Shown here: one piece after another, positions 1 to 8,606 of the stretch
Numbering within the stretch: the first letter of the stretch is position 1
Layout of the letters: the number at the start of each line of letters is the position of its first letter
From: an uncultured Clostridia bacterium
GTDB lineage: Bacteria > Bacillota > Clostridia > Lachnospirales > CAG-274
Assembly (NCBI GenBank): GCA_944384215.1
Contig: CALWSN010000019.1
Location: 1 to 40,613 of the forward strand
Direction: 5' to 3'
DNA: 40,613 bases
Notes under the pieces: model-generated
Seen by the model: only the letters and a program-made list of their open reading frames with translations
Told to the model about the DNA's origin: nothing
The model's database searches: none
Made by a program: the position numbers and the translations under genes

Positions 1-350
1 CCATTTATAACTTCAAATGGTATATTGTTTTTTTCTAAAAGCTCAAGCTCTTCGCCACCTCTACCAAATAAAAAGGGGTCGCCACCTTTTAATCTTACAA
101 CGTTTTTTCCTTGCAATGCATATTCTAGCAATAAACTGTTTATTTGTTCTTGAGGCATAGTATGGTTATTAGAACATTTACCTACATCTATAAGAGCTGT
201 ATTATCTTTAGCAAGATTTATTATACTATGAGATACAAGCCTATCATATAATATAACATCTGCATTTTCTATTGCTTTTTTACTTTTAATAGTTAATAAT
301 TCAAAATCTGAAGGCCCTGCCCCTACAAGCCAAACTTTACCTTTTTTCAT
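1..350 (-). CDS. cobA: Uroporphyrinogen-III C-methyltransferase, N-terminal part (runs off the left edge)
   Basis: Only about 116 N-terminal residues are inside the window. The frame begins with ATG at 350 and reads KVWLVGAGPSDFELLT, then ADVILYDRL, then VRLKGGDPFLFGRGGEE. These are the hallmark motifs of SAM-dependent uroporphyrinogen-III methyltransferases, which make precorrin-2 from uroporphyrinogen III for siroheme and cobamides. The glycine-rich start has Ser-Asp-Phe where many relatives have Gly-Asp-Pro. The start overlaps the last 14 bases of hemC, indicating translational coupling. In many Clostridia this gene is fused to a C-terminal uroporphyrinogen-III synthase (hemD); whether that holds here cannot be seen because the gene continues beyond position 1. 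Confidence 0.93.
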   Translation of the reverse strand, partial: MKKGKVWLVGAGPSDFELLTIKSKKAIENADVILYDRLVSHSIINLAKDNTALIDVGKCSNNHTMPQEQINSLLLEYALQGKNVVRLKGGDPFLFGRGGEELELLEKNNIPFEVIN

Positions 351-1218
351 TTATTATCTCCTTAAAGCTTTTAGCTAAATTTATACCTATTTTTTCATAA
401 TCTTGTATATTACCTATTTTTTCTTTTATAATGTAGCTATTATCATCTGCATAAAAACCTTTTAAAGTTATTTTATCATTTTCTATTGTAGCAAAAGCAG
501 ATATAGGCAAGCTACAACCTCCGTTTAGCTCTCTAACAAAAGCACGCTCACATTTTGATTCATATTCTGCTTTTTTATCATTTAAAAAACTTAAATAAGA
601 ATAATTTTGTCCTTTTTTACCTTGTATAGCTATTATACCTTGCCCACAAGCTGGTATTATTTCATCACTATTAAACACTTTGTATATTCTATCTTCAAGG
701 TTTAGCCTTTTTATACCTGCATATGCTAACACAAGTGCCGAATATTCACCATTATCCAATTTTTCAAGTCTTGTTAATATATTGCCTCTTACAGGCTTAA
801 AGTCATAATCTTTATATAATTGTTTTAATTGAAATGTTCTTCTTTTACTGCTAGTACCTATTGGCTTATTAATATCTATTCTAGTAGCTCCTTTAGGCAA
901 TATTAAAACATCAAAAGGATTTTCTCTTTTTAAATAAGCAATAATAGGCAAATCTTCATCTATATCCATAGGCATATCTTTTAAACTATGTATAGAAATA
1001 TCTGTTATATTGTCTATTAAAGCTTTATCTAGTTCTTTTATAAATAAACCTTTTCCACCTATCTTATCTAAGGTTTTATTAAGGATAATATCTCCCGTTG
1101 TTTTCATAGTTATAAGCTCTATATCTATATTTTTATATCTTTCTTTTAACTGTCTTATCACTATATTAGACTGTTCTACTGCTAGTTTACTTTCTCTACT
1201 ACCTATCCTTACTTTCAA
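337..1218 (-). CDS. hemC: Hydroxymethylbilane synthase (porphobilinogen deaminase)
   Basis: HemC joins four porphobilinogen units into hydroxymethylbilane in the cytosol. The 293-residue product has the family start VRIGSRESKLA, the HSLKDMP segment, the VRGNILTRL segment and the cofactor-binding cysteine in ELNGGCSLPI (Cys235 from this start), which carries the dipyrromethane primer. Length is normal. I chose TTG at 1218 because AAGGTG lies 6 bases upstream; an in-frame GTG at 1227 is three codons longer but would sit inside that ribosome binding site. The 5' end overlaps the precorrin-2 dehydrogenase gene by 20 bases and the 3' end overlaps cobA, so the genes are co-transcribed. The family identity is firm; the exact start is likely but not certain. 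Confidence 0.95.
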   Translation of the reverse strand: MKVRIGSRESKLAVEQSNIVIRQLKERYKNIDIELITMKTTGDIILNKTLDKIGGKGLFIKELDKALIDNITDISIHSLKDMPMDIDEDLPIIAYLKRENPFDVLILPKGATRIDINKPIGTSSKRRTFQLKQLYKDYDFKPVRGNILTRLEKLDNGEYSALVLAYAGIKRLNLEDRIYKVFNSDEIIPACGQGIIAIQGKKGQNYSYLSFLNDKKAEYESKCERAFVRELNGGCSLPISAFATIENDKITLKGFYADDNSYIIKEKIGNIQDYEKIGINLAKSFKEIINEKR

Positions 1219-1669
1219 ACCTTTCACCTTCTTTATTATCTAAAAAATTTCTTATCATATTAGTTGTATCTTTTATTAATTTATGGTCTTTTCCATTGCC
1301 ACATATGCCTATTGTATAATCTTCTTTATAAATAACACCAGGAAAGAAAAAATCACATTTTTCTTTATCACTAGCCGTATTAACTATTATATTACTTTCT
1401 TTACAGTCTAAATATATTTTATCATTTATACTGTTATCATTTGTAATAGCTAAAGCTATAAAAGCATTTTTTAAATATTTTTTATTATAGACATCTTTTA
1501 TAATTTTTATATTTTCAATTGTATAAAATTCTTCTAATATATCTGGAGCAACAATAGTTATATTACATTTTGTATTTAATAAAGATTTAACACGCCTTAA
1601 GGCTATTTTACCTGCACCAAAAATAACCATATTTTTATTTTCTAAGTTTATAAACATAGGAAAATACAT
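1199..1669 (-). CDS. Precorrin-2 dehydrogenase (siroheme synthase N-domain type)
   Basis: This 156-residue protein matches the NAD-binding part of CysG/Met8p-type enzymes that oxidise precorrin-2 to sirohydrochlorin. Visible signs are the dinucleotide-binding segment VIFGAGKIALRR near residues 14-25, an ATND-like segment (AITNDNSIN), and SDKEKCDFFFPG, which contains the Asp expected near the active site of this family. It is short, and the C-terminal dimerisation region seen in longer relatives is reduced. It starts at ATG 1669, sharing one base with the hemA stop codon (TAATG), with GAGGG upstream. Placement between hemA and hemC supports a role in siroheme or cobamide synthesis. Whether it also chelates iron cannot be told. 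Confidence 0.88.
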   Translation of the reverse strand: MYFPMFINLENKNMVIFGAGKIALRRVKSLLNTKCNITIVAPDILEEFYTIENIKIIKDVYNKKYLKNAFIALAITNDNSINDKIYLDCKESNIIVNTASDKEKCDFFFPGVIYKEDYTIGICGNGKDHKLIKDTTNMIRNFLDNKEGERFESKDR

Positions 1670-2883
1670 TATATACCCTCACTTAAATAATTTTGTTCTA
1701 ATATATTTATAAAATTTTTAAAGTCATTATTGTCCATATTATCTCTTAGGCAAAATATTAATTTTTCAATAGATTTTTTAGTTGCTTTTTCTACAATATT
1801 TTTACTATTATCATCTATTAGTTTATTAACACGAAATATTGTGTCATCTGCCACCTTTTGACTTATATAAAAAACACTATTTATTAAATCTTTATTAAAA
1901 TACCATTTATAAAAATTTTCTATATATTCATTTAAAATAGATTTTGCTTTTTCTATATTTTTATTAATATTATTAAGCTCATTTTCTTCTATTTCAAAGT
2001 CATCTATATTAAACCCTGTTACACCCTGTATATTAAATATTTTTTCATCTATATCTCTAGGCACTGCTAAATCTATAAAAACTACATTTTCTTTTAATTT
2101 TATTTTTGATACATCTTCATATTGTAACATATATCTGTTAGTAGCTGTTGTAGATATAACTATATCAAATTGTGACAACACTTTTATTCTATCTAAAAAA
2201 TTTATTATATTAACACCAATTGGTATAACTACATCTCCTTTATGGTGTTGTCTTAAAGTCATAGTAACATTAGCACCATTTTTCATAAATGTTTCGCTAG
2301 CAAGACGTCCCATTTCACCATTACCTATAACTAGACAATTTTTATTTTTTATATTTATATTAAGCTTTTTTAGCTTATTTATAGCACTATCTATAACAGA
2401 AAACGAACCTTTATTAAATTTTATATTTGTTTTAATTTTTTTACTAGCCGTTATAGCATTTCTAAATAAAATATCTAAAGTTGTATCTAAAAAATTATTT
2501 TCTCGTGATATATCAACTGCATTTTTTACTTGTGTAATAATTTGTTCTTCACCTAATATTTTAGATTTTAACCCAGATGTAACCATAAATAAATGTTCTA
2601 CTGCATCTTTATTTTCTCTATATACAAAATATTTTTTATAATTTTCTAAATTTATATTTTTAAATTTACATAAAATATTATCAACTTCTTGTAATAAAGT
2701 ATCTTTATAGCTTATCCAAATTTCTGTTCTGTTGCAAGTAGATAAAACTACACCACCTAATATATTTTTATCTTGTTTTAAAATTTGTAAAAAATCTATT
2801 ATTCTTGTTGTGCTAAAAGCTACTTTCTCTCTATATTCAAGTGGTGCTTTAATATGGTCTATACCTATCATTTTTATTTGCAT
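1669..2883 (-). CDS. hemA: Glutamyl-tRNA reductase
   Basis: HemA reduces glutamyl-tRNA(Glu) to glutamate-1-semialdehyde, the first committed step of tetrapyrrole synthesis by the C5 pathway. The 404-residue product shows GIDHIKAPLEYREKVAF at residues 7-23, the catalytic Cys50 in VLSTCNRTEIW, LGEEQI near residues 110-115, and the NADPH-binding segment CLVIGNGEMG. Length is typical. ATG 2883 has AAGAGG about 7 bases upstream, overlapping the addB stop, so it is probably coupled to addB. It heads the run hemA, precorrin-2 dehydrogenase, hemC, cobA, an arrangement known in Clostridia. No riboswitch-like leader is possible in the 11-base spacer. Confidence 0.97.
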   Translation of the reverse strand: MQIKMIGIDHIKAPLEYREKVAFSTTRIIDFLQILKQDKNILGGVVLSTCNRTEIWISYKDTLLQEVDNILCKFKNINLENYKKYFVYRENKDAVEHLFMVTSGLKSKILGEEQIITQVKNAVDISRENNFLDTTLDILFRNAITASKKIKTNIKFNKGSFSVIDSAINKLKKLNINIKNKNCLVIGNGEMGRLASETFMKNGANVTMTLRQHHKGDVVIPIGVNIINFLDRIKVLSQFDIVISTTATNRYMLQYEDVSKIKLKENVVFIDLAVPRDIDEKIFNIQGVTGFNIDDFEIEENELNNINKNIEKAKSILNEYIENFYKWYFNKDLINSVFYISQKVADDTIFRVNKLIDDNSKNIVEKATKKSIEKLIFCLRDNMDNNDFKNFINILEQNYLSEGI

Positions 2884-2894
2884 ATAAAAACCTC

Positions 2895-5800
2895 TTATTG
2901 CTCATTATCTTTTATTTTTTCTTTTATCTTGTCCCAAATTTCATCTTTTTCTATCTCTTTTAAAGTATTATATTTTTCTTTTTTGTTTAATATTTCAAAG
3001 TTACAAATATCTTTATAATTACAATATTCACAGCCTGTATCTCCTTTATATCTATAAGGATATACTTTTATATTACCTGTTATTATATCGTTGCCTATTT
3101 CTTTTGTTACTATATTAGATAATAATAATAAATCTTTAAATTCTTCCATAGATATAACATCAGTAGATGAAACACCTTTTATTTTTTTATTATCTTCATT
3201 TTTATTAAAACCTTTTATAACATTTTCATCTTTTGCAACAATACCTTTTAAGTCAAATTTACTTTGAAATTTTTCTTTATTATAATCCCCTTCTACCATA
3301 TCTTCTTTAACTTGAAAATAAAAAGCTCCTGCTGGTAATATTTCTTTATTTAACATATTTTCTTCTATTTTTATAAAGGTATCTAAATACATAAGTATTT
3401 GTAGTTGTAGTCCATAATAAATTTTATCAATACTTAACTTTTTATCTGAAGATTTATAATCTAATATTTTTATATATTCTTTATCATCTATATAAAGCTT
3501 GTCTACACGGTCTATTTTACCTTTTAAAATCATTTGATAATTATTTTGTAAATCTATTTTAATATTATTATAAACTTTACTATTTTTATTTATATTATCA
3601 AAATTTATTTCAAAATATTTAGGTATAAAAGAGCCATCTTTTATCTGCTTTATTATAGCATTAGCAGACATACCTACAATTTTTTTAATACGATTAATAT
3701 AATACTTATATTTAGCAGATGCTTCAAACATACTTATTAAATCATCACTTTTACAGATGTTATCCACAATATTATCAACTAATAAGTATATTTCTTGTTC
3801 TGATATGTTTTCAATATCAACATTTTCTTTTAATATTTTGTTAGAAAAATCTTCTAATATATTATGATATATATTACCAAGCTTTAAATAGTCTAAAATA
3901 TTAGTATCTCTTTCTTTTATATTAAGAGTATATTTTAAAAAATAAGAAAAAGGACATTTTTTAAATTCTTCTAGCTTAGATACACTAGATAAAATAGTAT
4001 TATCTTCATATACTTTGTCTAACAATTGTTTGTTTATATAATCATCATTAGTGTTTTCTATTTTAAAAATACCTTCTTTTATATGCTCTATCTTTTCCAA
4101 AAATTGTTTATTATTTAAAAACCAAGTAAAAGTATCTTTTGTATTATCGTCTATAATATCTATATTATTAAAACTTTTAAAAATATTATCAAAAGCCATT
4201 TCTGGACAAGATGTTAAATTAATATTATTTTCTTCTATATTTTCTGTTAAAGAAGGAAAAATATTTTTAATCTTTTCTATAATAATAGATGGCTTTTTGC
4301 TAGCTCCATCTAAAGTGCTTAGGCAATATGTTAAATATAGCTTATCTTTAGGCTTTAAAATTAAAGAATATACATTTAGCATTTCAGTTGACATACTAGA
4401 TATTGTTGTAGCTCTCATTTCTATGCCATTAGCTAATAAATATACTTTTTCATTATCTGATATAAAAGGACTTTCTTCTTTATATTTAGGAATATTACCC
4501 TCATTTATACCCATAGCTATCAAAACTTTATTATCTGTTATTTTTGTTCTGTCAAAATCTCCTATCAAAACTTGGTCTTGAGTAGGAGGTATTATACTTA
4601 TAGTTTCTTTTTCAAAGGCAGATTTTAATATTTTGCTATATTCTTCTATTGTCATTTTTTCGTCGCCTAATATATCAACAAATTTTTGTAATATTTCACA
4701 TATACTATTAAAAACTTGCATATGTTCATCTACAATACCTGCATTTTTTATAATACCTTTTGTAAATAGCTCTCTATCTCTATCCATAATAGCTTTTATA
4801 GCTTCTTCTATGTTTATATCTACCATAAAATCTAATATAGCTTTGCTTATATCAAAAACAGTATATTTTTTATTTTTCTTAATATCTAATTTAGACATAG
4901 TTTTTAAAATATTTTTTCTAATAGTATTTATACCATCATAAGTATAAATACTATTTTCATAAAAACCATATTCAAAATCTTTTTTCCATTTATCCCCTTT
5001 TATACCATATTTTATAACATAATTTTCTATCGTATCAATATCTTCTTTTGTTATATCACAAGTATTTAATATATCTAGTATACCCGTTCTTAAATATCTA
5101 AAAACACTTTCATATTGAAAGTTATATATAATAATATCTAAACAAGACATTATAAACTCTACCAAACAATGATTTGTTATTTTCTTTTTATCATCTAAAA
5201 AGTAAGGTATTTTATATTTATTAAAAAGCATTTTTATATTTTTTTGATAAGATAAATCTCCTAATATTACTACAATATCTTTAAAATTATACCCCTTATT
5301 TTTAACTAAATCTAAAATAATAGCTGATGTTTTTTCTATTTCAATATATTTATTTTTACAGCAAAATATATTTATATTTTCTACATTATTATTAAACTTT
5401 TTATGATTATATTTTAAAAAATTTTCTTCTAAAAAATATAGCTCATTATTATTTATATGTCTTTTATTCTCTGCCAAATATATACTTTTTTCAATATTTA
5501 CACCAAGTTTGTTTACTATTTTATCATTTATCTTATTTATAGTTGTTTTAACATAAAAATAATGGTCAAAAGGATTTATATTATTAAAATAATTTAAATT
5601 TTCATTTAATGTAAAATATATATTTATTTTTTCACATTTTTCAAAAAGCTTATATATAATATTTAATTCTTGGTTGTTTAAAGATTCAAAACCATAAATA
5701 AAAACTTGAGTATCTTCTGTTATAAGGCTAGAGCTTTGTATCTTACTTGCTAAAATATCTAGTATACTTTCATCTGTTATATAATCATTTTTTATAAAAT

Positions 5801-6314
5801 CTTTATAGCCTTTGTATATTTCTTTTAAATCATTAAGCTTTAATGCTAAGTTTTCATTGGCAGTTATATCTATATTTTTTATTGTATTTTCTAAATCTTC
5901 TATATCAACCCCAAATTCAAAAAATTCTTTTAATATATCCCCTATTTTTTCTAATAACCCTATATTAGCATAAGATTTTTCAGAAAAATATTTAAGCATT
6001 TCTTCTTTGCCAAGGTTATATAATACCTTTCTTAAAACCATAGTTTGACCAATATCTTCAAGAGGTTTTTTATTTGATATACCAAGCTCAGAAAAAACAC
6101 GATAAGCAAGTCTTTTAAAGTTTAAAACATATGTATTAAACAAAACTTTACTTTTAGATTTTTCTATAACCTTTCGTTCTGCTTGCAAAGTAAATTGCTC
6201 TGGTACAATAAGAATAGATGGTAAATATTTTTCTTCTTGTCTTACTAATATTTCATTAATACAATGTTCTAATTTTCCGCTACCAGCTTTACCAAATATA
6301 TATTGTAATTTCAT
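2895..6314 (-). CDS. addB: AddB subunit of the AddAB (RexAB-type) helicase-nuclease
   Basis: AddB, with AddA, resects double-strand breaks for RecA loading; it supplies an inactivated helicase-like core, a nuclease domain and an iron-sulfur cluster. The 1139-residue product starts with a P-loop (GKAGSGKL, residues 8-15), has the RecB-family nuclease signature GKIDRVD with ILDYKSS and then LQLQILMYLD, and has four cluster cysteines: Cys787 (KCPFSYFLKY), Cys1095, Cys1098 and Cys1104. The CX2CX5C spacing matches B. subtilis AddB. Oddity: the residue after the P-loop lysine is Leu15 (TTA codon) where Ser/Thr is usual. The usual partner addA is not downstream; hemA follows after 11 bases. ATG 6314 is preceded by GGGTG. 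Confidence 0.95.
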   Translation of the reverse strand: MKLQYIFGKAGSGKLEHCINEILVRQEEKYLPSILIVPEQFTLQAERKVIEKSKSKVLFNTYVLNFKRLAYRVFSELGISNKKPLEDIGQTMVLRKVLYNLGKEEMLKYFSEKSYANIGLLEKIGDILKEFFEFGVDIEDLENTIKNIDITANENLALKLNDLKEIYKGYKDFIKNDYITDESILDILASKIQSSSLITEDTQVFIYGFESLNNQELNIIYKLFEKCEKINIYFTLNENLNYFNNINPFDHYFYVKTTINKINDKIVNKLGVNIEKSIYLAENKRHINNNELYFLEENFLKYNHKKFNNNVENINIFCCKNKYIEIEKTSAIILDLVKNKGYNFKDIVVILGDLSYQKNIKMLFNKYKIPYFLDDKKKITNHCLVEFIMSCLDIIIYNFQYESVFRYLRTGILDILNTCDITKEDIDTIENYVIKYGIKGDKWKKDFEYGFYENSIYTYDGINTIRKNILKTMSKLDIKKNKKYTVFDISKAILDFMVDINIEEAIKAIMDRDRELFTKGIIKNAGIVDEHMQVFNSICEILQKFVDILGDEKMTIEEYSKILKSAFEKETISIIPPTQDQVLIGDFDRTKITDNKVLIAMGINEGNIPKYKEESPFISDNEKVYLLANGIEMRATTISSMSTEMLNVYSLILKPKDKLYLTYCLSTLDGASKKPSIIIEKIKNIFPSLTENIEENNINLTSCPEMAFDNIFKSFNNIDIIDDNTKDTFTWFLNNKQFLEKIEHIKEGIFKIENTNDDYINKQLLDKVYEDNTILSSVSKLEEFKKCPFSYFLKYTLNIKERDTNILDYLKLGNIYHNILEDFSNKILKENVDIENISEQEIYLLVDNIVDNICKSDDLISMFEASAKYKYYINRIKKIVGMSANAIIKQIKDGSFIPKYFEINFDNINKNSKVYNNIKIDLQNNYQMILKGKIDRVDKLYIDDKEYIKILDYKSSDKKLSIDKIYYGLQLQILMYLDTFIKIEENMLNKEILPAGAFYFQVKEDMVEGDYNKEKFQSKFDLKGIVAKDENVIKGFNKNEDNKKIKGVSSTDVISMEEFKDLLLLSNIVTKEIGNDIITGNIKVYPYRYKGDTGCEYCNYKDICNFEILNKKEKYNTLKEIEKDEIWDKIKEKIKDNEQ

Positions 6315-6349
6315 TTTTTCACCCTATTCATTTTATATTAATTATTATT

Positions 6350-6378
6350 ATTTTAACATATTTTTATAATTATTGTAA
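6350..6378 (-). promoter_or_regulatory. Candidate promoter for addB and the hem genes
   Basis: On the minus strand TTACAA is followed after 17 bases by TAAAAT, placing a start about 40 bases upstream of addB. The -35 match is poor and the region is AT-rich, so this is tentative. Confidence 0.35.
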
Positions 6379-6417
6379 TAAAAATATAAATATATTATTT
6401 ATAAGGAGGTGTTTTAT

Positions 6418-6822
6418 TTGAGCACAAAAATAGTTGTTGTAAAACTTAGAGATGTTATAAAAAAAGCTTTATTAACTATTATAGGTATTATTATCTTAGG
6501 TATTATTGTATATTTATTTATACCTAAAAATAATAATACAGCATATAACCCAGGAACATATTCTTCTGATATAGTTTTACATAGTAACCCTGTATCTGTA
6601 CAAGTTACAGTATCAAAAGATGAAATATTAGATATTGAGCTTGTTAATATGGGAGAAACTCAAGAAGTTTTTTATCCTCTTTTTGAACGCTCTATTGAAG
6701 ATGTTTCTGCACAAATAATAGAAAATCAAAATACAGATATAACTGCTTCTGTGGATACATCTATGACTACTGATATATTAGTTAAAGCAGTAGAGCAAGC
6801 ATTAGAACAGGCTAAAAAATAA
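6418..6822 (+). CDS. Membrane-anchored FMN-binding-domain-like protein
   Basis: A 134-residue protein with one N-terminal membrane segment (about residues 13-34, rich in Ile/Leu), leaving a short domain outside the membrane. The domain reads YNPGTYSSDIVLHSNPVSV, then a strand-rich part ending LVNMGETQEVFYPL, and a C-terminal segment VDTSMTTDILVKAVEQAL. This resembles small FMN-binding-domain proteins of Clostridia. The canonical SGAT-type flavin-attachment motif is not present: the matching place reads DTSMTTD, so flavin binding is doubtful. TTG 6418 is the start because AAGGAGG lies 8 bases upstream; a GTG at 6409 lies inside that site. It stands alone, divergent from addB, and ends at a good terminator. 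The function is unknown. Confidence 0.75.
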   Translation: MSTKIVVVKLRDVIKKALLTIIGIIILGIIVYLFIPKNNNTAYNPGTYSSDIVLHSNPVSVQVTVSKDEILDIELVNMGETQEVFYPLFERSIEDVSAQIIENQNTDITASVDTSMTTDILVKAVEQALEQAKK

Positions 6823-6844
6823 ATTTTTAATATATGTTATATTT

Positions 6845-6874
6845 AAAGGACTTATATAATATTAAGTCCTTTTT
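6845..6874 (+). terminator. Intrinsic terminator after the FMN-binding-like gene
   Basis: A 10-base-pair stem, AAAGGACTTA paired with TAAGTCCTTT, has an 8-base loop and ends in a run of five T. It lies 22 bases after the stop codon. Confidence 0.88.
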
Positions 6875-7024
6875 GGTAAATTTATATATATTTTTTTGTT
6901 ATTTTTTAGTAAATTTTTTTATAAAATTTAAAAGGAGTTTTATTATATTTGTAGAATAATATATATAAAGGTAAACAATTTATATTGCTTATCTAATTTA
7001 AAGGATAAAAAAGGAGTGTTCGTT

Positions 7025-7567
7025 ATGCGTTATACATTCAAAGCAAAAAATACTACTGTTACAGACGCTTTAAAAGAAAAAATTACAAGTAAAATTAGTA
7101 GAATAGAAAGGCTTTTCCCTGAAAATACAGATATAAATGTAACTTTATCTGTTGTTAAATTAGACCATAAAATAGAAGTTACTGTTATGCTTCCTAAAAG
7201 GGTTTTAAGAGCAGAGGTTACAAAAGATGATATGTATGCTGCTATTGATGAAGTAGTAGATAAATTAGAAAGACAAATGGTTAAATATAGAAGCCGTTTA
7301 AGAGATAAATCTCGTAGAGATTCTTCATTTGCTGATGAATTAAAAGCTATATCTATGGGCTTAGATTCTGAAGATAGTGAAGATAGTATTAAAATAGACA
7401 GAACTAAAAAATTTGATATTAAGCCTATGGATGCAGAAGAAGCTGTTATGGAAATGGAGCTTATATCTCACAATTTCTTCGTATTTAGAAATTCTACAAC
7501 AGATGAAATCAATGTAGTTTATAAAAGAAGAGATGGTTCTTATGGTCTTATAGACCCAGAATATTAA
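7025..7567 (+). CDS. hpf: Ribosome hibernation promoting factor, long form
   Basis: Long Hpf binds the 30S subunit and dimerises 70S ribosomes into inactive 100S particles during slow growth. The 180-residue product has an N-terminal S30AE-type domain (about residues 1-100: MRYTFKAKNTTVTDALKEKI) and, after a charged linker, the C-terminal dimerisation domain (about 125-178) with KPMDAEEAVMEMELI, HNFFVFRN and RRDGSYGLIDP. Both domains are complete and the length is typical of Firmicutes. ATG 7025 has AAGGAG 8 bases upstream; an in-frame GTG at 7016 falls within that site and is rejected. The gene is monocistronic, with its own upstream spacer of about 150 bases and a strong terminator shared with the convergent lipoprotein gene. 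Confidence 0.96.
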   Translation: MRYTFKAKNTTVTDALKEKITSKISRIERLFPENTDINVTLSVVKLDHKIEVTVMLPKRVLRAEVTKDDMYAAIDEVVDKLERQMVKYRSRLRDKSRRDSSFADELKAISMGLDSEDSEDSIKIDRTKKFDIKPMDAEEAVMEMELISHNFFVFRNSTTDEINVVYKRRDGSYGLIDPEY

Positions 7568-7574
7568 TAAATAT

Positions 7575-7612
7575 AAAAATAAAAGGTATGATTTATCATA
7601 CCTTTTATTTTT
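7575..7612. terminator. Bidirectional terminator between hpf and the lipoprotein gene
   Basis: A perfect 17-base-pair stem (7575-7591 with 7596-7612) around the loop TTTA. The arms are AAAAATAAAAGGTATGA and its complement, so A and T runs flank the GC-containing core on both sides and serve both convergent genes. Confidence 0.92.
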
Positions 7613-8456
7613 ATTGTGCATTTAAAGCTTCTTGTGGAACTTCTATATTTTCAACTGAATTAGGTTGGTCAAAAGCTAAATTAATTTTAAATTCTTTTAT
7701 TTCTAATTTAAAAGCATCTAAAGGTAAATTTACTAAATCTATTATAGTTTTAGCTAAAGATTCATTTGCTGCATCAATAATATCAATTGTTGCATTTTTT
7801 AAATACCCTGTTCCTTTTTCTATTTGTAAAGTTAAAGATACGTCACTATTTTTGTCAATTTCTTCTATATTCATATTTATAGTTGATAGCATATTTAATG
7901 CACCTATATATTGTAAAGTTTCTTCTATATCTGATATTTTTACTTTACCATCTAATGTATAATTACTTTCATCTTCTTTAACTGTAAAAGCATTACCTTT
8001 AGATATAAGTTCATCAAAATACATAGGCTCACTAGATGAAAGTAATATATTATTAAACTGTTCACCTGATAATTCTTCTTTTACCCAGCTATTATCTTTT
8101 TTTGTATATTTATAAGGTATATCTCCATCTTTTGCTAAATATATAGAAGCTTTATTTTCATTTTCACCAATAGATATAGATGTTGTAACAGAGCTTTTTT
8201 CTTCTTTTGAAGAATATAAAGTATCAAATAATATATTAATATCTAATGGTTGATTGTTTAAGTTACTTTTTATAGATGTAGATATTTGATTATGTGTACT
8301 ATCAAATATATTTACAGATTTAGCAAAAGTTAATATTTCTACAGGGTCTTCTATACCTGCCTTTAAATCTTGACTAGAGTTACAAGCTACAAGGCTAGTA
8401 CCAGCTATGCAAGACAGTGTAATTAATTTTATTTTTTTTAATAATGACATAAACAA
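7611..8456 (-). CDS. Predicted lipoprotein of unknown function
   Basis: A 281-residue secreted lipoprotein. The N-terminus has lysines, a hydrophobic stretch and a lipobox LVAC with Cys25 as the lipidated residue, followed by NSSQD. The mature part is mostly strand-like: SIKSNLNNQPLDINILFDTLY, repeated Ser/Thr-rich strands, and a paired ending KLEIKEFKINLAF. This recalls LolA/LppX-like or DUF6612-type lipoprotein folds, but I do not recognise a specific family and assign no function. The start is taken as TTG 8456 because AAGGAG lies 8 bases upstream; ATG 8450 is an alternative and GTG 8463-8465 overlaps the binding site. It is a single gene with its own promoter. Confidence 0.82.
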   Translation of the reverse strand: MFMSLLKKIKLITLSCIAGTSLVACNSSQDLKAGIEDPVEILTFAKSVNIFDSTHNQISTSIKSNLNNQPLDINILFDTLYSSKEEKSSVTTSISIGENENKASIYLAKDGDIPYKYTKKDNSWVKEELSGEQFNNILLSSSEPMYFDELISKGNAFTVKEDESNYTLDGKVKISDIEETLQYIGALNMLSTINMNIEEIDKNSDVSLTLQIEKGTGYLKNATIDIIDAANESLAKTIIDLVNLPLDAFKLEIKEFKINLAFDQPNSVENIEVPQEALNAQ

Positions 8457-8502
8457 ATTTAACACTCCTTAAAAAATTTATAATTATTACTTATTTATAC
8501 AT

Positions 8503-8531
8503 ATTATACTATATATATATAAACGACGCAA
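8503..8531 (-). promoter_or_regulatory. Promoter of the lipoprotein gene
   Basis: On the minus strand TTGCGT is separated by 17 bases from a perfect TATAAT. The predicted start lies about 40 bases upstream of the coding region. Confidence 0.55.
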
Positions 8532-8565
8532 CTATAAAATATTTATTAAACATAGTATTTAAACT

Positions 8566-8606
8566 AATAATATAAAAAGCTAGCTAAACTAGCTTTTTAT
8601 ATTATT
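8566..8606 (-). terminator. Terminator of the CNNM/CorC-type gene
   Basis: A stem of up to 18 base pairs, with core AAAAAGCTAG / CTAGCTTTTT and loop CTAAA. On the minus strand it ends in a T run. It begins at the stop codon of the upstream minus-strand gene. Confidence 0.88.

Noticed and set aside
4051..4941. Plus-strand open frames inside addB
   Set aside because: They lie opposite a complete, motif-bearing gene, have low-complexity Ser/Ile/Leu-rich translations and no ribosome binding sites.
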